Made by a program: the position numbers and the translations under genes | The notes under the pieces: generated by a model | The model's database searches: none | The model's input: only the letters and a program-made list of their open reading frames with translations | Told to the model about the DNA's origin: nothing | In this document: positions 9,910-19,130 of the stretch, piece after piece | Layout of the letters: every line of letters starts with the position of its first letter | Numbering within the stretch: the stretch's first letter is position 1 | NCBI GenBank assembly: GCA_035498715.1 | Contig: DATJZV010000053.1 | Location: 1 to 61,816 of the forward strand | DNA: 61,816 nt | DNA from: DASPSR01 sp035498715 | GTDB lineage: Bacteria > Nitrospirota > UBA9217 | Reading direction: 5' to 3'

Positions 9910-10206
9910 ATGCTCGAATCATGTCAAGAGATCACCATTCTCGATGTTCGGAGGAAAGCAGATTATGATGCTGACCATGAAGTTCTTTTCGCTGCCGAGT
10001 GGTACGACCCGGAAAAAGTGGGCGCGTGGAGGAGGGACCCGCCGAAGGACAAAGAAATAGTAATCTACTGTGTGCGCGGCGGTTCGGTCAGCAATATGGT
10101 CCTCGACCAGCTCTTGAGCAGGAACATCCAGGCGCAATATATCGAAGGCGGCATTGCGGCATGGAAAGAGGCCGGGGGCAAAATCATAGAAAAGCCCTCT
10201 CAATGA
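9910..10206 (+). CDS. Single-domain rhodanese-like sulfurtransferase
   Basis: A 98-residue protein consisting of one rhodanese domain: DVR near the N-terminus and the active-site loop CVRGGS with Cys54, then a YIEGGIAAWK motif. Such proteins carry sulfane sulfur as a cysteine persulfide. Its 3' end lies a few bases before the next gene's start region, so the two are probably co-transcribed. The substrate cannot be deduced. Persulfide dioxygenase-type metallo-beta-lactamase proteins are often paired with rhodaneses, but the next protein has a different domain layout. Confidence 0.85.
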   Translation: MLESCQEITILDVRRKADYDADHEVLFAAEWYDPEKVGAWRRDPPKDKEIVIYCVRGGSVSNMVLDQLLSRNIQAQYIEGGIAAWKEAGGKIIEKPSQ

Positions 10207-10220
10207 AGCTTGAGGTAACC

Positions 10221-11855
10221 ATGAACAATAGCGATAAGGGTGCGCCGACACCGCTCAAGGTGTATCGTCCGGTCCGCCCGTCTGCCGAGCAGGACTCTCC
10301 GCTACCGGATGAACTCCTCGTCAAATTCCGCATCTACCTGCCCGACCGTCCCGGTTCTCTAGCCGGCTTCGCCACCGCCATCGCCCATGTCGGCGGGAAC
10401 ATCTCGTTCTTTCACTATGACCGTTCAACGGACAGCAGCCGTGTTGCCGTTGAGGTGCAGCTCGAAGGAGAAAACAGCCTCAGCGCACTCCTGCAATCCC
10501 TTCAGGAGAACCAGTACGGGTTCGAGATTGTGCGGGGCGGACCGGACGAGGTGCTTGTCACAGCTGTTGAAAGCATACTCGAAATTAAGGTCCGGCTGGT
10601 CAACAGGCCCGGTTCCCTCGCCTCTTTTGCCCGGCTCCTCGCCGAACACGACGCAAACGTCATCTATATGCTTTACGACGAAGATATCGACCCCGAATCC
10701 GCTGACATCGTTATGGCCACGGCAAACCCGCAGGAGGTCAACGCGCTCCTGCAGGCCGTTAATGAAGATGGATATCACTACCGCGTCGTGTACCGGGGCA
10801 GCAACGAGCAGGAGGCTGCGCATATCATCGGTCTCAAGATGGTGGAGAAGTTCTTCCTCCGTCTCAAAAAGCTCCTCCCGTCAAGCGATGTCGTGGAGAT
10901 CAAATCCCTCGTCGAATCATCCCGGGAGCTATACCAGGACCTGGTACACTTCACTGCAGAAGCCGGAAACAACCTTGAGGCAGGCGACGTGTTCGAGAAA
11001 GTTCTTACTTTCGCGTCGCGCACGCGGAGCCAGACCGGAGAATATTTCTCGGCAATGGCGATGCCGCCGCTGCGATTCCACAACTGGGTGACCCTCTACG
11101 GTTTCCGGCTGCCATCGAGCGAGAATTTCTATCTGCTGCGCGACGGCGACGACCTGACCATGATCGACGCCGGCCACGGTATATATTACAAGGACATCAA
11201 GCAGCTGATCAGGAATCTGGGGATGGACCCGGCATGGGTTAGAAGGATCTACGTCACCCATCCCGATACGGACCACGTCGGCACGTCCGGATATTTTGAA
11301 CAGGAGTTCGGGACTGCGGTCTTCATGCACCCGGGCAGCGCCGATGTCATCACGCACATGAATCGGGCGCACGGGATTTCAGGCAGCCTCCTGAACCTGA
11401 ACAAGTACTACACCCGGCTTTCAAGCAAATTTACAGAGTGCCGGTTCCCCTCCCGGCCGCGCCATTTCTCCACTAACGAGCGAGAAGAAATAGGATCATT
11501 CTGGATCATCGATACCTTTAAGGTCGGTCCTCTCCTGTTCGAGGTGCTCGAAAGCCACGGCGGTCATACGCCCGGGCTTGTCTTTTACCTGAACCGGGAA
11601 TTCGGGTTGCTCTTTACCTCGGACTTTCTCCTCAACGTGCGAAGCCTCTCTCCCGAGGAGAAAGAGCACCTGGGCATCTACCGGTATCTGCTCACAAGCC
11701 CGAACAGCGATTCCCGGGTCTATAAAGAAGAGACCGCGGCATTAAAAGAAATGATGCTCTCTCTTGACCAAGCATTGAGGATTCACGGCGGGCACGGGTA
11801 CATTTTCCCGGGTCACGGCGATTATTATCCTGTTTCGGGCTTGCAAGAGAAGTAA
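10221..11855 (+). CDS. Double ACT-domain metallo-beta-lactamase-fold protein
   Basis: From ATG 10221 (GAGGT at 10212-10216) the protein is 544 residues. Two ACT-type domains share the signature DRPGSLAGF / NRPGSLASF (about 30-110 and 125-200). A helical linker follows, then a metallo-beta-lactamase fold (about 280-540). The first metal motif reads THPDTDHVG, so the usual HxHxDH appears as HxDxDH; later ligands are seen in SHGGHTPG and FPGHGDYY. ACT domains normally bind amino acids, so ligand-controlled hydrolase or oxidoreductase activity is inferred. The HxDxDH form is also seen in flavodiiron-like proteins. Function unknown. Confidence 0.75.
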   Translation: MNNSDKGAPTPLKVYRPVRPSAEQDSPLPDELLVKFRIYLPDRPGSLAGFATAIAHVGGNISFFHYDRSTDSSRVAVEVQLEGENSLSALLQSLQENQYGFEIVRGGPDEVLVTAVESILEIKVRLVNRPGSLASFARLLAEHDANVIYMLYDEDIDPESADIVMATANPQEVNALLQAVNEDGYHYRVVYRGSNEQEAAHIIGLKMVEKFFLRLKKLLPSSDVVEIKSLVESSRELYQDLVHFTAEAGNNLEAGDVFEKVLTFASRTRSQTGEYFSAMAMPPLRFHNWVTLYGFRLPSSENFYLLRDGDDLTMIDAGHGIYYKDIKQLIRNLGMDPAWVRRIYVTHPDTDHVGTSGYFEQEFGTAVFMHPGSADVITHMNRAHGISGSLLNLNKYYTRLSSKFTECRFPSRPRHFSTNEREEIGSFWIIDTFKVGPLLFEVLESHGGHTPGLVFYLNREFGLLFTSDFLLNVRSLSPEEKEHLGIYRYLLTSPNSDSRVYKEETAALKEMMLSLDQALRIHGGHGYIFPGHGDYYPVSGLQEK

Positions 11856-11869
11856 CCAGACCCTTCTCG

Positions 11870-12823
11870 CTACAAAGCCACACGTACCGCGTCGATCCCG
11901 TCGTTGTAATGATCCCGCCCTGGATGAATCCGGGCGATCAGGTGGGGTGAAAATATTTTCTCCTCCGCTATTTCTGATCTAATATATCCGAGTTTCTTTA
12001 AAACCGTAACGAACTTCATGGTCGATTTTAGGTAGCCTTCGGTAAGCTGGGCGCAGTACTTTGGGGAAAGCATGAGCGTGTCCAGAACAAAGCGCTCATC
12101 AACGATGCCGACATAATCGGCGATTAACCGTGCCGCGTCAGCTGGACGTTTCCTGATGAATTCCGTTGCTTCCTCGTGGAGTCCGAGAAACTTCTCTACC
12201 GTCTTCATTTCCCGTGTTAAATATCCGTTGTCCACGATAATTCCATAGCTTGGGTTATCGGGCCAGAGCCTTGACGGCGGATAGAGCACCTTGCCGCCGG
12301 CGAAACGCTTGATCGCGACAGCAAGGGCGGGCGTGCCCATGGCAGCGGATACGTCGTCTTTGACCACAGCCTCGGTCACCAGATCCGCCCAAGGATAATT
12401 GATAATCTCGATTTCCCGTGCGAAGCCGAATCGTTCAATGCAGTCAAATAATATAACATCGTGGATGGAACCCTTTCCGGGTACGCCGATTCTGCGCCCC
12501 CGGAACTGCCCTAGTATCATCCCCAGGTCCTCGGTCTCCGGAAATCCTATCCACTGCGTCTTTCCCGCCATGACTGTACCTTCCACATGTCCGCCTGCCA
12601 CGCAGGTCACCTTGATCCCCTGGTCTATGCCGATGATAACGGGCGGTAGTCCGATGTACGCCATATCAAGTTCGCCCCTGCCGAAGGCCTTCATGATCGC
12701 TGGGCCGGTGCCCATGAGCTTCCATTCTATCTCTGCACCAACTCGAGAATCCGTGTCGCCATTAGCCATCAGTAAAATCGCTGTGTGGTAGAAGGTTGAG
12801 AGATGTCCAATCCTGATTTTCAT
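11870..12823 (-). CDS. Periplasmic-binding-like (SsuA/NMT1 fold) protein without a signal peptide
   Basis: A 317-residue protein resembling the substrate-binding component of nitrate/sulfonate/taurine-type ABC transporters (SsuA/TauA/THI5 fold): KIRIGHLSTFYHTAILLM at the start, then GELDMAYIGLPPVI and GKGSIHDVILFD. There is no signal peptide or lipobox, and no permease or ATPase gene is nearby, so it may be a cytoplasmic sensor or enzyme-like relative. A sulfonate ligand would fit the nearby coenzyme M genes, but this is speculation. It converges on the ACT/beta-lactamase gene with 14 bases between. Confidence 0.65.
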   Translation of the reverse strand: MKIRIGHLSTFYHTAILLMANGDTDSRVGAEIEWKLMGTGPAIMKAFGRGELDMAYIGLPPVIIGIDQGIKVTCVAGGHVEGTVMAGKTQWIGFPETEDLGMILGQFRGRRIGVPGKGSIHDVILFDCIERFGFAREIEIINYPWADLVTEAVVKDDVSAAMGTPALAVAIKRFAGGKVLYPPSRLWPDNPSYGIIVDNGYLTREMKTVEKFLGLHEEATEFIRKRPADAARLIADYVGIVDERFVLDTLMLSPKYCAQLTEGYLKSTMKFVTVLKKLGYIRSEIAEEKIFSPHLIARIHPGRDHYNDGIDAVRVAL

Positions 12824-12958
12824 CGGTTATGCTGATCCTCGCAGATAGAGTGCAGTTTCTTTTAAACATAATAATCGCCATGACCGTCGGAGTCAAGTGC
12901 CGTGATGCGGCAGCTTTCCTGTTGATGGAGCAGGTGCAGTGTGTTAAGATAATGATGT

Positions 12959-14989
12959 ATGAAGATCATGATCGACAGGGACAGTTCAGAGTTATTGAGA
13001 GCGCTCGATGTTCTCAGCATGCCTGCCTTCATTGTCGACAAAGAATGGACCATCCTATCCTGTAATGACAATGTACACGCGTTCTTCGATTACGATCGCG
13101 CTGAGGTTATCGGCCGGAATATCGATAAATTCATATCCCTTGACAATATTCTCCGGGAGCGCGAGTCCACTGCCCTTTCTCCATCCGCAAACGCCGCGAC
13201 TGAGAGAGAAGCCTCATCGTCCCTTCGCTCCTTCTGTTTCCCCAAGATCGGCAGTCCCCTGGCGTCCCGGATAGCTGTTATTCCGATTAGAAACCATCGA
13301 CCGGATAGGATGCTTGTCGCGGTCCGTGATGCGCCGGGCCAAAAGGCCGCGTCTGCCGATACCGGATCCAGGCTGCACCGGGAGAGGACCACGCAGGGTG
13401 AGCTGATCAACGAGCTAAGCAGCATCATCAATTCCAGTCTGAGCATCGGGACCATCTTCCGGATGGTCGTCTCCGAGCTGCGGAAAATCATCAACTACAG
13501 CAGGGCAAGCCTGTTGCTTTATAACGAAAAGGACGACAATCTCCTGATCTTCGCCCTGGACACTGAGATGAAGACAGTGATGAAAAAAGGAGTGAAGGCC
13601 CCGATTGAGGGGACCAGCGCCGGCTGGGTTGTGCGGAACAACAAGCCCTGGATCAGCTACGATCTGAACGACACGGCTTTTGCCCTGGACAGGAATCTTT
13701 TGCGCGAGGGTATCCGTTCGACGATCAGCATTCCCTTGTTCCATGACCGTATGCTCGGAGTATTTAATTTTGACAGCACCAAGCCTTCACACTACACGGA
13801 GAAGGACCTCGAGATTCTGCTCCCCGTGGCCAAGCACATTGCCGTCGCTCTCGAGAATGCGCTCCTATTTGAAGAGATCTCGAAGGAGAAGAAGGAGTGG
13901 GAGCGTACCTTCGACGCAATCACCGATATGGTCTGGATCGAGGACGGACGGCAGCAGGTGATTCGCGCGAACCACACCCTGTTGATAAGAACAGGGTTTT
14001 CCAAGACGGAGATCACAGACAAGCACTGCGCGGAGATCCTCGAGAGGATCGGTATCGTGCTGACCGGCGGTTGTCTCTGTTCCGAAACACTCTCGTGCAA
14101 GAGGCCTTCGTTCCAAGAGCTGAAAAACGGCATCGGCAGCATCTTCCATTTCTGGGCTTATCCGCTAATAGACGAGGAGGGTCGGCTCTATGCCATCGTC
14201 CACTACCTCAAGGACGTGACGTCGCAGAAGAGGCTCGAACAGCAGCTCATCCGGTCGGACAAACTCGCCTCCCTAGGCACGCTCGTTGCGGGTATCGCCC
14301 ACGAGATCAATAACCCTCTGGGGATCATCGCGGGCTATTCCGAAGCACTCCTCGACCGGGCCCGAGATAAGTCGCTTGTCGGCATCCGGGAATTCGAGGA
14401 CTTTCCCGAGTATCTCAAGACCATCCACAATGAAATCTTCCGTTGTAAAACAATCCTCAGGAGCTTGCTTGAGTTCGCACGTCCGTCCGGAGGCACCTTC
14501 CGCGAGATCGATATTAACGAGCTAATCAAGGAAGTGCTCCTCCTGCTCCAGCACCGGACAGCCCGGCTGAAGCACACGATCGAACTCAATTTGAACCGCG
14601 ATGTCCCGAAAATCTATGCCGATGCGGGCAGCCTCAGACAGCTCCTCATGAACCTCCTGTTGAACGCCATTTACTTCACGCCCGAGGGCGGAAACATCTT
14701 CATCAAGACTGAGCTGGACGATACCTCACAGGAACAGGGAGTCAAGGGGTATCGGAGCCGAATCCGGCTGTCCGTCAGTGACACGGGCACGGGGATCCCC
14801 AGCGATGTCATAGACAAGATCTTTGATCCGTTCTTCACCACCAAGCCTGTTGGTGAAGGCACGGGACTTGGCCTTACGATCTGTCACAAAATCGTGGAAG
14901 AGCACGGCGGCACTATCGATGTGGAAAGCGAACCCGAGAAGGGCGCAACCTTCGTCATCACTCTGCCGACGGTCCTATGCAAGGTGTAA
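12959..14989 (+). CDS. PAS-GAF-PAS sensor histidine kinase
   Basis: This 676-residue soluble kinase has no membrane segments. Its order is an N-terminal PAS-like domain (about 10-125), a GAF domain (about 152-305) and a second PAS (about 315-425). A HisKA box with phospho-acceptor His448 in AGIAHEINNP and a HATPase domain with DTGTGIP and GEGTGLGL follow. The second PAS carries clustered cysteines (357, 372, 374, 380; GGCLCSETLSC) that could bind a metal, Fe-S or heme, or sense redox. The next gene is a sigma-54 response regulator, the likely partner. Both precede the methyl-transfer cluster. Confidence 0.92.
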   Translation: MKIMIDRDSSELLRALDVLSMPAFIVDKEWTILSCNDNVHAFFDYDRAEVIGRNIDKFISLDNILRERESTALSPSANAATEREASSSLRSFCFPKIGSPLASRIAVIPIRNHRPDRMLVAVRDAPGQKAASADTGSRLHRERTTQGELINELSSIINSSLSIGTIFRMVVSELRKIINYSRASLLLYNEKDDNLLIFALDTEMKTVMKKGVKAPIEGTSAGWVVRNNKPWISYDLNDTAFALDRNLLREGIRSTISIPLFHDRMLGVFNFDSTKPSHYTEKDLEILLPVAKHIAVALENALLFEEISKEKKEWERTFDAITDMVWIEDGRQQVIRANHTLLIRTGFSKTEITDKHCAEILERIGIVLTGGCLCSETLSCKRPSFQELKNGIGSIFHFWAYPLIDEEGRLYAIVHYLKDVTSQKRLEQQLIRSDKLASLGTLVAGIAHEINNPLGIIAGYSEALLDRARDKSLVGIREFEDFPEYLKTIHNEIFRCKTILRSLLEFARPSGGTFREIDINELIKEVLLLLQHRTARLKHTIELNLNRDVPKIYADAGSLRQLLMNLLLNAIYFTPEGGNIFIKTELDDTSQEQGVKGYRSRIRLSVSDTGTGIPSDVIDKIFDPFFTTKPVGEGTGLGLTICHKIVEEHGGTIDVESEPEKGATFVITLPTVLCKV

Positions 14990-15109
14990 AAAAGAGTAAC
15001 GCGAACCGCGGAAACGCAAGGTACGCAAAGGTTTTTAAGAGCCTTAATAATAAAAGTTTAAGGATTTTCTTGCAGCTCCTGGTGTCTGAGCTGCAGATGA
15101 TATTTCGTT

Positions 15110-16441
15110 ATGATCAATGTACTCGTCGTCGATGACGAAGAGCCGTTCAGAAGGCTCCTGAAGAAAGAACTTGCCCGAAAAGGTTATGCTGTCGAGGTTG
15201 CGTCCGACGGTAGTGAGGCACTGCGCCTCCTTCACGATAAATCTTTCGACGTGATACTCCTGGATGTTGTCATGCCTGGCATTGACGGCATATCGCTCAT
15301 GAAAAAGCTGAAGGAAGACTCGGGAACTCCGGCGATCATTGTCCTTACAGGCAAGGCCACGGTCGAGACGGCAGTCGAGGCCATGAAAAATGGGGCCTAC
15401 GACTACCTCACCAAGCCGTACAAGCTGGACGAACTGGTGATCGTGATCGATCGGGCTTACGAATACAGCCGCTTGAGCGTCAAGAGCAAGCTGCTGGAGC
15501 AGGAGCTGGTCCGGAAAGAGTCTCCATTCGAATTCGTCGGCAGGTCCAAACAGCTCCGTGACATCCTTGCGCTTATCCAGAAGGTTGCGCCCACCGACTC
15601 ACCGGTATTCGTCCAGGGCGAAAGCGGGACAGGCAAGGAACTCGTGGCAAACACCGTCTGGCACTTCAGCACGCGGAAGGAATTACCCTTCATCGCCCTG
15701 AACTGCGCGTCCCTGTCGGAGAACCTCATCGAGTCAGAGATCTTCGGTCACGAGAAGGGCGCCTTCACCAGCGCCTACCAGATGAAGCACGGTCTTGTTG
15801 AAGTGGCGGACAAGGGAACGCTCTTTCTTGACGAGATCGGCGAGATGCCCATCGGGCTCCAAGCAAAGCTTCTACGGTTCCTCGATTCCGGCGAGTTCCG
15901 GAGGGTGGGCGGGAATAAAACTCTCTCCGTGGACGTGCGCATGATCGCAGCCACGAACAAGGATCTCACGGACATGATCAAAACGGGAAAATTCCGGGAG
16001 GACCTGTTCTACCGCTTAAACGTGATTAACCTCACGATCCCTGCGCTCCGGGAGCGAAAAGAGGATATACCCGAACTGTCGCGGCATTTTCTCAAGAAAT
16101 ACGCGAATAAATTGGCCAAAACCATTACGGATTTCACACCTGAGGCGCTTGAGTTGCTGGCTGGGTATCACTGGCCGGGCAATGTACGAGAACTCGAGAA
16201 CGTGGTGGAGCGGGCAGTGATCCTCTGCGAATCCGATCGCATCGGAGCCATTGACCTCTCCATCCCATCCTCTGCATCCGCAGCGGAACTGGGTACCAAC
16301 CCTTCCCTCGAAGAGATGGAGAAAGCCTATATCCTCAGGATCCTGAAAGAAGCAGGCAACAACCAGTCCAAGGCGAGCCAGCTCCTCGGTATTGACCGGA
16401 AGACCCTTTATCTCAAACTAAAAAAATACGGGATCAGCTAA
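15110..16441 (+). CDS. Sigma-54-dependent response regulator (NtrC family)
   Basis: At 443 residues it has a receiver domain with phospho-acceptor Asp52, an AAA+ sigma-54 activation domain (Walker A GESGTGKE at 170-177, FLDEIGEMP) and a C-terminal Fis-type helix-turn-helix ending in DRKTLYLKLKKYGIS. The sigma-54 contact loop, normally GAFTGA, reads GAFTSA (217-222). It follows its presumed kinase by 120 bases and its 3' end overlaps the convergent CobW-like gene by 8 bases. Its targets are unknown; the methyl-transfer genes to the right are candidates, although I found no convincing -24/-12 promoter. Confidence 0.95.
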   Translation: MINVLVVDDEEPFRRLLKKELARKGYAVEVASDGSEALRLLHDKSFDVILLDVVMPGIDGISLMKKLKEDSGTPAIIVLTGKATVETAVEAMKNGAYDYLTKPYKLDELVIVIDRAYEYSRLSVKSKLLEQELVRKESPFEFVGRSKQLRDILALIQKVAPTDSPVFVQGESGTGKELVANTVWHFSTRKELPFIALNCASLSENLIESEIFGHEKGAFTSAYQMKHGLVEVADKGTLFLDEIGEMPIGLQAKLLRFLDSGEFRRVGGNKTLSVDVRMIAATNKDLTDMIKTGKFREDLFYRLNVINLTIPALRERKEDIPELSRHFLKKYANKLAKTITDFTPEALELLAGYHWPGNVRELENVVERAVILCESDRIGAIDLSIPSSASAAELGTNPSLEEMEKAYILRILKEAGNNQSKASQLLGIDRKTLYLKLKKYGIS

Positions 16442-17303
16442 TTGTGCTCCGAAAAGCCTCTTGCTTCAATCCCTCGCCAATGATTACAATTCTGCTGTCC
16501 TCAATATCCCTCTCAAAGGGAGCACTATCCACTTTTCCAAAAACAATATCGAATCGATACGGACCTTTCTCTGTCTGAACCAGAGCCTTTGCCCTCACCA
16601 CGGTTCCGTACTTTCCCCGAGCCAATTCGTTTAACCGCTTATTAAAGGAAGCGAAATCCAAGGCCTTTCCCAGTCTGACTGTCATAGTACTAAAATTGAA
16701 ATGAGCATGGTGGCTTCTCTGCTCTCTTGCCATATGTGGTATCTCGGGCATGGGTTCCCTAATTTCAGCATTCACAGTGCGGAACAGGACTGCCTGGGGG
16801 TTGATGGATTCGATCCGCCTGATTGCCTCGACGGTCATCTCTTCCCTTGCAAGGTCCGTCTTGTTGACCAAGATAACGTCGGCGCACGTGATCTGGTCCT
16901 CGAAAAAACGGCCATACAGCCCTGAATCGTAGAGCTCCGTGAATTCCGTGGCATCGATGATGCCGACCACGCTTGCCAAGGCGGCACCAGCGCTCGCTAG
17001 TGCTTCGAGAACGCCAGAGGGCGATGCCACGCCGCTCGGCTCAATCAACAGATGTTCCGGTGAGAATTCCTTAACGACCTTCTGGATCGTCGTGATCAAA
17101 TCGAATTTGAGCGTGCAGCACACGCATCCGCTCGGGAGCTCGATGGATTCTATGCCGCCTGCGGAAAAGATCTCGCCATCGATACCGGCAGTGCCGAAGT
17201 CATTCACCAGCACCACGACCTTCTCTGTCATGCCTTTCACGAAGTTCCTGATGAACGTCGTCTTACCTGACCCCAATAAGCCGCACACCACCGTTGTCTT
17301 CAT
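16434..17303 (-). CDS. CobW/G3E-family P-loop GTPase
   Basis: The protein is 289 residues from the Met at 17303; an in-frame Met 17 codons upstream (17354) is less likely because MKTTVVCGLLGSGKTT is the family N-terminus. It has P-loop GLLGSGKT at 8-15, the metal-binding CxCC motif (GCVCC, Cys60, 62, 63), an NKTD base-recognition motif and a C-terminal CobW domain. G3E GTPases deliver metals (zinc, cobalt, nickel) or support cobalamin-dependent enzymes. Lying beside zinc- and corrinoid-dependent methyltransferases, it may serve metal insertion there. A His-rich SHHAHFN stretch may help bind metal. Confidence 0.85.
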   Translation of the reverse strand: MKTTVVCGLLGSGKTTFIRNFVKGMTEKVVVLVNDFGTAGIDGEIFSAGGIESIELPSGCVCCTLKFDLITTIQKVVKEFSPEHLLIEPSGVASPSGVLEALASAGAALASVVGIIDATEFTELYDSGLYGRFFEDQITCADVILVNKTDLAREEMTVEAIRRIESINPQAVLFRTVNAEIREPMPEIPHMAREQRSHHAHFNFSTMTVRLGKALDFASFNKRLNELARGKYGTVVRAKALVQTEKGPYRFDIVFGKVDSAPFERDIEDSRIVIIGEGLKQEAFRSTIS

Positions 17304-17522
17304 AATACCAGCCCATTTCTCTAACTCGAATTCATCCACAGCGCGATGCGCCAAGGTCCTAAAGGTTTATGGAGTTTAAAACCACGGATTCAAGAACTTC
17401 TTCGCGTTCTTTGCGCCTACGCAGAAAATAGTATTTCCTTACTTGGAATATTGCAATGATGATGCCATAGTGCGGGACCATACCACAACGATGGAGACAT
17501 GTCCTTATAAAAGAGGGATAAT

Positions 17523-18413
17523 ATGTTTAAGGAAACGGCCATGAATGTCAGCGACAAATTTAAAGAGCGAGGGCAGGGGATATCTCTCGAATTTTTCCCA
17601 CCCAAGTCCCCAGAGGGGAAAGGTGCCTTCATGAAGGTAGTGAATGAGCTGAAGGCCTTTGACCCCCTCTACGTATCCGTTACCTATGGAGCAGGCGGAA
17701 CAACTCGGGAACGGACGCTCAACACCCTCAAATGGATCAAAGAAGAAACGGACCTGACGGTCATGTCGCACCTTACTTGTATTGGCGCGACGAAGATGTC
17801 CATGCGTGTACTTCTCAAGGAGTATCAGGACAACGGAATTGATAACATCTTAGCCCTGCGAGGCGATCCACCGATGAACCGACCTGACTTCGACCCAACA
17901 CAGGGAGAGTTCAAATACGCCTGGAACCTTGTTGATTTCGTCAAGAAATATGACTATTTTTCCATCGCTGTGGCTGTATATCCCGAAGGACACGCTCAGT
18001 CGCCGAGCATCAAGAAGGACATGGAATATACGAAGCAAAAGATCGACGCGGGGGCGGACTTCGGGATCACCCAGATGTTCTTCGACAACCGCTACTACTA
18101 CGACTTTCTCGACCGGGCTGCGAAGCTCGGCATCACGATTCCCATCCTCCCGGGCATCATGCCGATCGTCGACTGCAAAAAGATCGTACAGCTTGCCGCG
18201 TTCTGCAATGCTTCAGTACCGAAGAAAGTTCTAGACAGAATGGAGCCTGTAATGGACATGCCCGAGGAGATGCGGAAGCTGGGAGTCGAATACGCGGTGA
18301 AACAGTGCGAGGACCTCATAAAGAATGGCGTAAACTACCTCCACTTTTACACCATGAACCGTACCGATTCAGTAAGTGAGATACTGAAAGCGCTTCGAAT
18401 AGAAAGACGATAG
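17523..18413 (+). CDS. metF: Methylenetetrahydrofolate reductase
   Basis: A 296-residue MetF with SLEFFPPKSPEGK, YGAGGTTRERT and LRGDPP, typical of the FAD TIM barrel that interconverts methylene- and methyl-tetrahydrofolate. A start at 17541 (after AAGGA) is also possible. It lies just upstream of MtaA-like, MtrH and corrinoid genes. It therefore probably oxidises or forms the methyl-THF handled by them, besides any role in methionine synthesis or the Wood-Ljungdahl route. No fused MetV-like domain is present. Confidence 0.95.
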   Translation: MFKETAMNVSDKFKERGQGISLEFFPPKSPEGKGAFMKVVNELKAFDPLYVSVTYGAGGTTRERTLNTLKWIKEETDLTVMSHLTCIGATKMSMRVLLKEYQDNGIDNILALRGDPPMNRPDFDPTQGEFKYAWNLVDFVKKYDYFSIAVAVYPEGHAQSPSIKKDMEYTKQKIDAGADFGITQMFFDNRYYYDFLDRAAKLGITIPILPGIMPIVDCKKIVQLAAFCNASVPKKVLDRMEPVMDMPEEMRKLGVEYAVKQCEDLIKNGVNYLHFYTMNRTDSVSEILKALRIERR

Positions 18414-18766
18414 ATGAAAGAACAATGCCCTCATCACCTTCCTACGGGTGAGGAAAAATGCCACAGACGATGGGGAATTTTTCATCTACTTTACAATTAA
18501 AGATAATCTCAATCTATAGCTTTAAGCTTCGCGTGCAATGTCGTAACTCCTGTGCTCTTGATAATTGAACATGCATCTTAGGCGTTCAGAGCAAGAAGGA
18601 GGGACAGAATACCTCCGAATTTCCGGTGATTTCAGTCTCGCGCAGACTGCCAGCATCCAGCTCTGTGTGATCCCCTGCTTATGCGGGACAAGCATCAGCA
18701 TTGCTGATGGCGGCCTCACCGGTCAGCCCTTTAATCTGGCATCGCAAATGCAGAGACTCTCCTGTC
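18414..18766. other. Intergenic region between metF and the receiver-like gene
   Basis: An imperfect hairpin (CCTCATCACC at 18429-18438 with GGGTGAGG at 18445-18452) follows metF. A short open frame at 18565-18810 has no family resemblance and overlaps the next gene in another frame, so I do not call it. I looked for a cobalamin riboswitch core and did not find one. Confidence 0.4.
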
Positions 18767-19096
18767 ATGAAAGAAATTATTCTTTGTTCCTCCAATCCCA
18801 TATTGATTAAAAACCTCTACTGCATTCTAAGAGATGATGGGTACGACGTGGAAACAGTAGAACACCCTGCCCTCGCTGTCCAGATGGTTATGCTCAGGCA
18901 GTATGACTTCATCATCGTCGATTCGGAACCCTTTGGTCTTTCTGCCGAGGACGCGGTGCAAATCATCAAGACCCTTGTGCCTGGCATGCCTGTCCTTTTC
19001 GTAGGGAAAAACTGCGGCAAGGAATATACACAGGCCGTCAAAACACCCGTCGACCTTGAGGAGTTCAAGCGAACTATCCATGTCATGTCAGTCTGA
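18767..19096 (+). CDS. Stand-alone receiver-like domain protein
   Basis: The 109-residue protein begins MKEIILCSSNPILIK and has the alternating beta-alpha pattern of a CheY-like receiver, with FIIVDSEPFG at the usual position of the phospho-acceptor Asp. It lacks the normal acidic pair near the N-terminus (it reads CSSNP), so phosphorylation is doubtful. There is no output domain. It sits directly before the first methyltransferase gene and may be a regulatory adaptor. The family call is moderate and the role unknown. Confidence 0.6.
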   Translation: MKEIILCSSNPILIKNLYCILRDDGYDVETVEHPALAVQMVMLRQYDFIIVDSEPFGLSAEDAVQIIKTLVPGMPVLFVGKNCGKEYTQAVKTPVDLEEFKRTIHVMSV

Positions 19097-19130
19097 CTAG
19101 GTGATATCTCATTATGCGAAGGGAGATGCT

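Noticed and set aside
17380..17522. Possible sigma-54 promoter before metF
   Set aside because: TTGG...TTGCA is present but the spacing is far too short.
18414..18766. Cobalamin riboswitch before the methyl cluster
   Set aside because: The conserved B12-box-type core was not found.
18565..18810. An 81-residue open frame after metF
   Set aside because: No family resemblance and it overlaps the receiver-like gene in another frame.
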